Source: Corallium rubrum
Taxonomy: Eukaryota > Cnidaria > Anthozoa > Scleralcyonacea > Coralliidae
Assembly (NCBI GenBank): GCA_964035015.1
Contig: OZ036013.1
Location: forward strand, 3,597,001 to 3,661,000
Reading direction: 5' to 3'
DNA length: 64,000 nucleotides
The position numbers and the translations under genes are program-made. Below are positions 57,171-64,000 of the stretch, one piece after another. Positions within the stretch are counted from its first letter, which is position 1, and every line of letters starts with the position of its first letter. The notes beneath the pieces were generated by a model. The model was not told the origin of the DNA. It did no database searches and worked only from the letters and a program-made list of their open reading frames with translations.

Positions 57171-58596
57171 TTAGATTCTAGGTATTACCACTGGCGTACT
57201 ACAACGCCCACTGGTACACATGCTGACATCAATGTAGTAGTCTACACCCGTCTTCAATCCTGTCAGAGTGTACTGAGTTGCACTACCACTGACAACATGT
57301 CTGCGCATGATCCGGTGTGCCCCAGCCTTGCGAACTTCAAGAACTATTTTCTTTTGAATGGCACCCAAAGTATTATTATCCGCCAGCTAGTGGTGATGAG
57401 ATCAGAGAACGAAGAAAAGTTCAGTTTCAAAATGTCAATTTTAGAAAACACACTGCTGATTAAGTCTTGCATTGCGCATTGTTGTTGTGGGGATAACTTT
57501 AATTAATTATTTTAAAGCTTTTGCTCAAACGACAAATACTTTTACTCGTCAAGGGGAGATGTCTCAGAAAACCATGCATGAAAGGGTAATTAACTTACGA
57601 CTGCAGAGTAGACTAGATTCTTAAAAGCTCAAAACCTGTTCAGAGTTGTCCACAAACAGCGAACATTGTTGTACTGTACTGTACCGTACCGTACCGTACC
57701 GTACCGTACCGTACCGTACTGTACTGTACTGTACTGTACTGTATCGCACCGCACCGTACCGTACCGTACCGTACCGTACCGTACTGTACTGTACTGTACT
57801 GCATCGCACCGCACCGTAATGTACTGTACTGTACTGTACTGTACCGTACCGTACCGTACCGTACCGTACCGTACCGTACCGTACCGTACCGTACCGTACC
57901 GTACCGTACCGTACCGTACCGTACCGTACCGTACCGTACCGTACTGTACTGTACTGTACTGTACCGTACCGTACCGTACCGTACCGTACTGTACTGCATC
58001 GCACCGCACCGTAATGTACTGTACTGTACTGTACTGTACCGTACCGTACCGTACCGCACCGTACCGCACCGCACCGCACCGCACCGCACCGCACCGCACC
58101 GCACCGCACCGCACCGCACCGCACCGCACCGCACCGCACCGCACCGCACCGCACCGCACCGCACCGCACCGCACCGCACCGCACCGCACCGCACCGCACC
58201 GCACCGCACCGCACCGCACCGCACCGCACCGCACCGCACCGCACCGCACCGCACCGCACCGCACCGCACCGCACCGCACCGCACCGCACCGCACCGCACC
58301 GCACCGCACCGCACCGCACCGCACCGCACCGCACCGCACCGCACCGCACCGCACCGCACCGCACCGCACCGCACCGCACCGCACCGCACTGCACTGCACT
58401 GCACTGTACTGTACTGTACTGTACTGTACTGTACTGTACTGTACTGAACTGCACTTCCAAAGTAAAATAGTGTTCAAAATTAAAGATGTCAGTAGGTTTA
58501 CCTTCCAGCGAAGAGTAACATTCCTCCAATTATTCTTCATCACTGTTGGACACTTCTTTTTCAAACCGCACAACATTTTAAGGGCATTGCCAGGTA
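57171..58596 (-). CDS. Gene B exons equivalent to 5-6: third FN3-like domain and stop
   Basis: 58596-58502 (PGNALKMLCGLKKKCPTV to RNVTLRWK) and 57386-57171 (LADNNTLGAIQKKIVLEV to VVIPRI, TAA at 57173-57171). The intron between them is filled by the 0.8-kb CCGTA/CCGCA array. A GTTAGT eleven bases past the stop could be a relic of the ancestral donor. Confidence 0.8.
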
Positions 58597-61093
58597 CTAC
58601 AAAACAAACAAAGGTCACTGGAGAATAGTTATACTGCGGTTCGTGGTATCTGGCATTCGGTGTCGGCGAAGTACCTGGCACATCCCTTATTAATTGCTAA
58701 ATAAACGCACTGACAAGGGTGGAGTGTATTTGCTAAGTAAGATAGTTGCTCAATGCGCTGATTATCACAAAAATGTCCAATAAACTTACACAATGCTGGT
58801 GTTACACTCTTGTTACAAACTTCTTTAGAGTAAGGGGCTAAATGCCTTTCACAAAGACGAGTTTTGATACAACATTCATAAGTCTTGAGCGGTTGACTTG
58901 CATCATTGAATGGTATCAACATTTGAATCTTTCCATGAATAACTTTTCGAGTAGGATTTAATGAATGAAAAATCTTAGGAATAAGGAAAAGAAGTCAAAT
59001 ATTACCAACCGACAATCATGGAATAATTACATTGGGACAACTTGCAACAATGTCACTTCTAAGCAAAGATGCATTTTGCACAGTTAAGTTATCCTACTCC
59101 CCCCCCCCCCCCCCCTCCACCACCATACAATGTTGGCGGCACAAACATGGCATGAGCTGCGGGTGAAAATAATTCAATCATTCGCACCTGTCTTCTTTTG
59201 CCTGCACCCCGCATTTCATAACAAGTTAAAGAATAACACAATGGCACAAAAGCGTATGGATTGCTCCAAAGCACCAATAAGCCATTGTTTTGGCTGACAA
59301 TATCAAGTTCCTTTACTCCAGATGGGTGAGCCACTGATAGAAATAAGAAAAAAATAGATAAAAAACCATGTTAAGAAATAATTTAATAGAAAAATATGAC
59401 TTTAAATGAAGTTGGTGCGTGTGAGGGGTGTTGGGGTGGGTGTGGTAGTTGGGTGTGGGAGGTAAGTGTGGTAAATGGGTGTAGTAGGTGGGTGTGGTAG
59501 GCGGTTGTGGTAGGTGGTAGATAGGTGTGGTAGGTGAGTGTGGTAGATGGATGTGGTAGGTTGGTATGGTAGGTTGGTGTAAATAGGTGTAGTAGTAGGT
59601 TGGTGTGGTAGGCGGTTGTGGTAGGTGGTAGATAGGTGTGGTAGGTGAGTGTGGTAGGTGAGTGTGGTAGGTGAGTGTGGTAGGTGAGTGTGGTAGGTGA
59701 GTGTGATAGGTGGGTGTGGTAGATAGGTGTGGTAGGTGGGTGTGGTAAGTGGGTGTGGTGGGTGGGTGTGGTAGGCGGTTGTGGTAAGTGGGTGTGGTGG
59801 GTGTATGTGGTGGGCGTGGTAGGTGGGTGTGGTAGGTGGGTGTGGTAGGTGGGTGTGGTAGGTGGGTGTGGTAGGTGGGTGTGGTAAGTGGGTGTGGTAA
59901 GTGGGTGTGGTAGGTGGGTGTAAATAGGTGTAGCAGTCGGTTGGTGTGGTAGGCGGTTGTGGTAGGTGGGTGTGGTAGGTGGGTGTTGGTAGATGAGTGT
60001 GGTAAGTGGATGTGGTAGATGGATGTGGTAGGTGGGTGTGAAGGTGGGTGTGGTAGATATATGGGTGTGGTAGGTGGTGTGGTAGATGGATGTGGCAAGT
60101 GGGTGTGGTAGGTAGATGTGGTAGGTGGGTGTGAGGGCGGGTGTGGTAGATGGGTGAGGTAGGTGGGTGTGAAGGCGGGTGTGGTAGATGGGTGAGGTAG
60201 GTGGGTGTGAAGTAGTGGTGTGGATGTGAAGTGTGATGAGTAAGTATAGGGCGTGGAGATATTGAAGATTGGTAAGAGTATGAAGTATGAGAATGTCAAG
60301 TGTTTTGGTTAGACTGTATTTCATGAAGATGATACTAGATCGTATAACCGATAACTCCCTGGGGGGTGAGGGGGTGGGGGGGGGGGGTGAGGGGGGGGGG
60401 TGTGAATGTGGGGTTTAGGAATGAATGTGAAATGTGAGTGTGGTAGGGAGGTGTGAATGTGAGGTGTAGAGAGTAGGTGTGGGGGTGAGTGTGTAAGGTA
60501 GGTGTAAGGTAAGTGTAGGAAATAAGTGTGGAATGAGGGGCTGAATGTAGGGTGTCGTAGCCGTGTAGGTGGTAAATATGATGTGTAGGGGGTAGATGTA
60601 AAGAGTGAGGGTAAGCGTAAGGGTGGAGCGTGTAGTGAGGCGTATGGGTTAAAGAAATATTCCTAAAATTAAAACAAAAAATATTTCCTGTGATCCATGA
60701 CAAGTCCTTCCCTTTTTCCCTTCAAAACAAGGCTAGCTTCAAAAAATATTTCGCTGAATTATAAAGAAAACTACATACCATTTATTACAGGAGTAATTCG
60801 TACAACATCACTTCTAATCTGACAACCCTGAAACTGGGCTGTGAGGAATATAGAGTAGTTGATGTATTGATATACCAGAATACTGCAGTGATGCTTGACT
60901 GGGTAGGCGTTGGTTTTCAATAAACAGTTTTGAACCGTTTTGTAGCTAGGACAGACATGAGAACATGTGGCAGTGTACGCTACTGGGGGCTTTTTGCAAC
61001 AGACATTCACCGAGTAATTTCCAACTGCTTTTTTCTTTGACCATGACACATGTAACTCTCCGCTTAACATGTACTTCACCTCAGGTTTGGCCA
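57171..61093 (-). CDS. Gene B: paralogue of gene A ending before the membrane exon
   Basis: Five exons are recognised: 61093-60779, 59333-59188, 58973-58790, 58596-58502 and 57386-57171. They correspond one for one to exons 2-6 of gene A, with identical phases (1-1, 1-0, 0-1, 1-0, 0-) and clear protein similarity: AKPEVKYML, PLKTYECCIKTRLC, CPTVMKNNWRNVTLRWK and YTLTGLKTGVDYYIDVSMC. The product would be an extracellular three-domain FN3-like protein. The last exon runs VVIPRI into a TAA where gene A has VVLPAIAMQ and a splice donor. Either this is a secreted receptor (possible ligand trap) or the copy is truncated. A signal-peptide exon was not found; it may lie beyond 64 kb or escape recognition. 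Confidence 0.75.
57666..58445. repeat. (CCGTA)n/(CCGCA)n pentanucleotide array in gene B intron
   Basis: About 155 pentamers in blocks: TACTG, TACCG, and a long uniform block of GCACC units at about 58050-58388. Frames up to 350 codons on both strands are artefacts. Mixed blocks at 57780-57835 and 57985-58035 (GCATCGCACCGCACCGTAAT) are duplicated. Confidence 0.98.
58790..59333 (-). CDS. Gene B exons equivalent to 3-4: second FN3-like domain
   Basis: 59333-59188 encodes GLLVLWSNPYAF and YSLTCYEMRGAGKRRQ. 58973-58790 opens with IFHSLNPTRKVIHGK, using the acceptor TTATTCCTAAG, and continues to APYSKEVCNKS. A poly-C run at 59099-59115 sits in the intron just past the donor. The first frame also reads through its donor, but without matching gene A. 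Confidence 0.8.
59400..60240. repeat. 13-bp GTGGGTGTGGTAG minisatellite in gene B intron
   Basis: About 60 imperfect units, grading at 60360-60640 into G-rich sequence with long G runs. His/Thr/Pro frames of over 300 codons on the minus strand are artefacts. Confidence 0.95.
60779..61093 (-). CDS. Gene B exon equivalent to exon 2: first FN3-like domain
   Basis: 315 bases, phase 1 to 1, acceptor ATTTCAG, donor AATG|GTATGT. Contains LHVSWSKKKAVGNYSVNVCC, CSHVC, QNC and FQGCQIRSDVVRITPVIN. The cysteine pattern matches gene A except for slightly shorter loops. A LINE fragment begins about 25 bases upstream of the acceptor. Confidence 0.82.
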
Positions 61094-61117
61094 CTGAAAT
61101 ACAAAATAATTTTTGTG

Positions 61118-61830
61118 TTCGGTTGAAAAGATTTGTTGACAGAAAAACACTTTCATCAGTATATAATGCTATAATACAGCCATATTTTAATTACTGTTGT
61201 GAAGTTTGGAATGTGTTTCAGTGATGAAACCCAGTCTACACGTTTACAAAAACTTCACAACAGAGCTGCTCGTATTATAGCAAATATACCCAATGAAATA
61301 AGCCAAGAAACAGCTTTAAGTGAATTAGGTTGGGAACCAGTAAAACAACAGAGAAAAAAGGCAAAAGCTAAAATCATGTTTAAAATACTTAACAATATGG
61401 GGCCAGAATGTCTGAACAAATCATTTACATTCAGACAAGACGTTTTAAGTCACAATGTTCGTGACATTTCTTCTAAAGTGTGTTTGCCACAACCACGAAC
61501 AAACAACATGAAAAAAAGTCGTATGTTTGATGGCGCCTCAGTGCATGGAATTCCCTACCATCAGACATAAGGGAGAGTAAATTCTTTTCAAGTTTTAAAC
61601 GAAAAATTGCTACTTATGTTGATACACACTAAGATTTTCCCTGTATCTTTGTAAATGCCCAAACTACCTATGTAATATAGCTAAGTACTGTTCTTTTATT
61701 TTCCTGTTTGTAAATAATGTAATTTTGCTTCTATTGTTTTACACGCCCATCTTGGAAACCAGCTCTTGCTGGCGATGTTAGCGTGGTTAAATAAATGTAT
61801 CTTCTTCTTCTTCTTTCAGTAGCGTATTGT
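61118..61830 (+). pseudogene. LINE (non-LTR) reverse transcriptase 3' end
   Basis: Frame 1: SVYNAIIQPYFNYCCEVWN. Frame 2: LQKLHNRAARIIANIPNE, LSELGWEPVKQQRKKAKAKI, LRN-like HNVRDISSKVCLPQPRTN. Frame 3: WNSLPSDIRESKFFSSFKRK to a TAA. This is the C-terminal region of a CR1/jockey-like RT, broken by two frameshifts and 5'-truncated. It ends with TAAATAAATGTATCTTCTTC, a short microsatellite tail typical of LINE 3' ends. Confidence 0.85.
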
Positions 61831-61999
61831 AGACAAGCCGACAGTGCAAAAAATGAGAGTGCTATATGTAAGCAGTGTTTTTGATAGAGCAAAGCGAAAA
61901 GGTGATAAACCTTTCGAAACGTCAGTCAGATTTCGTTATCAAAACTATTCTCGGCCGTTTAGCATCTTTCACTTTGCCCATTGTAGATAAGAAATGGTT

Positions 62000-62230
62000 T
62001 AAATCATAGTCAATCGAGATATGGTCTGGAAACTCAGCTAAAGACTTTGGTCTATCTTTTTGTTCGCCTTTATGCATTTTTGTGCACGGTGCACGGTCAC
62101 TGAACACATTGTATTTTAGTATAATGAACGAATTGTCCAATGGCAACGTTTCAGTTCAATCATTCAACCGTGCTATTTAAATATTAATAAACCTAAAACA
62201 AAGGATGTGCACGGTGTGAGGTACGGTTCA
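62000..62230. repeat. Dispersed repeat, partner of 26990-27320
   Basis: Same ordered words as the partner copy, including ATATGGTCTGGAAACTCAGC and TTTAAATATTAATAAACC. A small inverted fragment of it (GTTTCCAGACCATATCTCAA) lies at about 62270-62290. Confidence 0.6.
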
Positions 62231-62361
62231 ACATAAAATCACAGCTCATTATAGGCGCTTTGAAGTTTGCCGAGTTTCCAGACCATATCTCAATTGACTA
62301 TGTTTAAATCAAATAAAGCTAGGTAGCTATTGTGTTAAAAAAAAATCATTTAAAGTGCCTA

Positions 62362-62668
62362 TATCATGGCTGGGGATTTTACGTATATAGGATATTTCGA
62401 ACCTTCTGAGAAGATTTGTAATATATCTTCCTTTCCTAAAATTTCATCTTCATGGACTTTTTGGCCGTTAAACTTGACGGAAGTGACGTCAAAAGAGGAA
62501 TTTGTCTATACAAAAACCACTTTACAGATTCCTCCTTTGACGTCATTTCCGTCAACTTTAACAGCGAAAAAGTCCATGAAGATGAAATTTTAGGAAAGGA
62601 AAATATATTACAAATCTTCTCAGAAAGTTCCAAATATCCTAAATATGTAAAATCCCCAACCATGATAC
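62362..62668. mobile_element. Foldback element, about 307 bp
   Basis: Arms of about 150 bases pair almost perfectly: TATCATGGCTGGGGATTTTA with TAAAATCCCCAACCATGATA, and CATCTTCATGGACTTTTTGG with AAAAAGTCCATGAAGATG. It is centred near 62515; frames on both strands mirror one another. Confidence 0.9.
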
Positions 62669-62916
62669 AGTCGTTGGCATCTAAGCGTGTACATCGCACG
62701 TCAAAACATGTTTTATGTCAAAGTCAAAGTCAAATGTTTACCTTGGAAACATAGTTAGGTTTTCATTCGAACCCGATACATTGTCACATGAATATGCCCT
62801 TAGCCGCAATCACGTCTCGCCAATCCCACGGTGTTGATTTCAAAACGGTTAACTTTGGGTTAAATTTAGAACATGTTTTGATGGGCGGTGTACACGCTTA
62901 GGTGCCAACGACTGTA
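62667..62916. mobile_element. Second, abutting foldback
   Basis: ACAGTCGTTGGCATCTAAGC pairs with GCTTAGGTGCCAACGACTGT over about 30 bases; CGTCAAAACATG pairs with CATGTTTTGATG. It begins where the previous foldback ends. Confidence 0.75.
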
Positions 62917-64000
62917 TAAGCACTTGAAAAACTATTTATCTGTCAAGCTTTTGTCGTCATCATGCTGTAGACGACAAAAGCTTGACAACTATATATTTTT
63001 GAAATAAAACGTTTTAATAACACGGTATAGCTAACGTGGCTGGCTATCTTGTTTACACAAGAAGTAGTAAAGGGCCCGCCTTCGCACTCCGTATGCAGAG
63101 GCTTTGGGGACCTTTGGCGACGTTGGAATCGAGTCACCCATCATGTCCCTCCGCGTTCCTCGCGACCCACGTCCCCAACATCACAGTGATCACCTCCCGT
63201 TCCCCTCTCATGTCACAAAGATTCTGGGAGAGCGAGCGAAGAACTTCAAAGAGCTTTTAATGTCCTCCGTTTAAACATTCTTGAAGAACCTTTAAGAGGG
63301 TGACATTAGGGTTTTCTGTGTTGCGGTATTGTGGTGTTTTTCGTGCGGTTTCGGCATTCATTAAGCTTTCGACGCGGTAGGCGGTATTTCACGATTTTTT
63401 TTGCGGTATTGCGGTTCGGAGTACCCCCCAATGTCCCCCTCCTTTAATTTGGACGTTGGTAAAAAAAAGTAGGAAACGCAGTGTTTAGATAGAGATAGTT
63501 TTGATAACGAAATACTGATTGTTTTATTGTGATGAAGAGCTCCGTTCGGCGCTCGAGACGTCAGTATTTCGTTATCCAAACTATTCTCGGCAGTTTACCA
63601 AGTCGAAGCAAGTTTCGAAGAACGTGCGAAACTCCTCTAGTTCTCTGCAATCCATCTTTTCAAGCAGCACAAACACATTTTTTAGAGATGAACCGGAATT
63701 TTCCCATTATATTGTGATAATCCACTCGCCGTAACCCGAGGGCACGAGGTTGCCGACCTTAGCTAGGAGTTCGTTCAAGGTCGTTTGTGCGGAATAGTAA
63801 TTACGTTCCCAAAGCGACGTCTTTTTACGCACAACTTTTTAGGTTAGTATAAAATCAGATCGGTTATCTATTTCCCCAATAAGCCTTTAATTTGATATTT
63901 TGCCGCCGAATTAAATACCTTAGTGTCTGGGCGGAAACAATTTCTTGCGGTTGCTATACGCATGTCAATCCTCGATGCTATACAGACGACTATGGTCATC
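62917..64000. other. Right-edge region with inverted repeats, no gene recognised
   Basis: Contains a short palindrome around GTAGACGACAAAAGCTTGAC (62940-62990), hAT-like subterminal words near 63320-63420 (TTGCGGTATTGCGG), and a foldback at 63488-63590. Small frames have no recognised domains. Confidence 0.4.
63529..63562 (+). ncRNA. Hammerhead-like relic
   Basis: GTGATGAAGAGC, loop, GCTCGAGACGTCAG resembles the CUGAUGAA-stem-GAAAC-GUC core with one change in each box (leading C to G, GAAAC to GAGAC) and an intact GAGC/GCUC stem II. Probably an inactive Penelope-type terminus. Confidence 0.4.

Noticed and set aside
57621-58681. Frames up to 350 codons of AVRCG/TVRYG and HRTAP repeats
   Set aside because: Pentanucleotide array; every frame without a stop in the 15-base cycle stays open. 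Only the short exon at 58502-58596 within this span is supported.
59313-60324. His/Thr/Pro-rich frames over 300 codons
   Set aside because: 13-bp minisatellite in an intron of gene B.
62366-62754. Mirror-image frames on both strands (MAGDFTYIGYFEPSEKICNI and relatives)
   Set aside because: They read the two arms of one palindrome, so neither is evidence of a gene.

Overview
The window is nuclear DNA from a multicellular animal: AT-rich, split genes with GT-AG introns, and many retroelements, foldback elements and satellites. Repeat content (tRNA-derived SINE remnants, Penelope-like elements, hAT and Copia elements, foldback MITEs) and the receptor-like genes suggest an early-branching marine invertebrate. 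An anthozoan cnidarian is plausible, but I cannot prove it from sequence alone. Most long open frames here are simple-repeat translations and not genes.

The informative genes lie on the minus strand from about 61.1 kb down to 31.3 kb. They are two tandem, head-to-tail paralogues of a receptor-like protein built from fibronectin type III (FN3)-like domains. Gene A (50036 to 31295) has ten inferred exons: signal peptide, three FN3-like domains, one transmembrane helix and a cytoplasmic tail with a VPLP motif just inside the membrane, resembling Box 1 of class I cytokine receptors. Gene B (61093 to 57171; 5' exon not found) repeats the three extracellular domains exon for exon with the same intron phases, but ends at an in-frame stop where gene A splices to its membrane exon. 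It is either a soluble receptor or a truncated copy. These exons are short, lie between very large intronic repeats, and had to be assembled from splice sites and phase.

Layout: 1-220 possible last exon of a plus-strand gene entering from the left; 0.2-9.9 kb AT-rich DNA with foldbacks and an 816-bp hAT remnant; 9.9-12.0 kb 23-bp satellite with an inverted block; 13.9-20.1 kb tandem array of 1.5-1.7 kb units with tRNA-like heads; 21-23 kb mini/microsatellites; 23.7-31.0 kb foldback/MITE cluster, with two copies of one ~480 bp family and a nested pair; 31.3-50.0 kb gene A, with a 21-bp minisatellite, (CTGA)n and (CATCAC)n tracts, a 908-bp hAT MITE, LINE debris and a Copia element nested in a Penelope-like element in its introns; 50-57 kb SINEs, direct repeats and hairpins; 57.2-61.1 kb gene B, with (CCGTA/CCGCA)n and a 13-bp minisatellite in introns and a LINE 3' end beside its first recognised exon; 61.8-64 kb foldbacks and a Penelope-type ribozyme relic.

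Exon calls rest on reading frame, splice consensus, phase continuity and A/B similarity. No transcript or database evidence was available.
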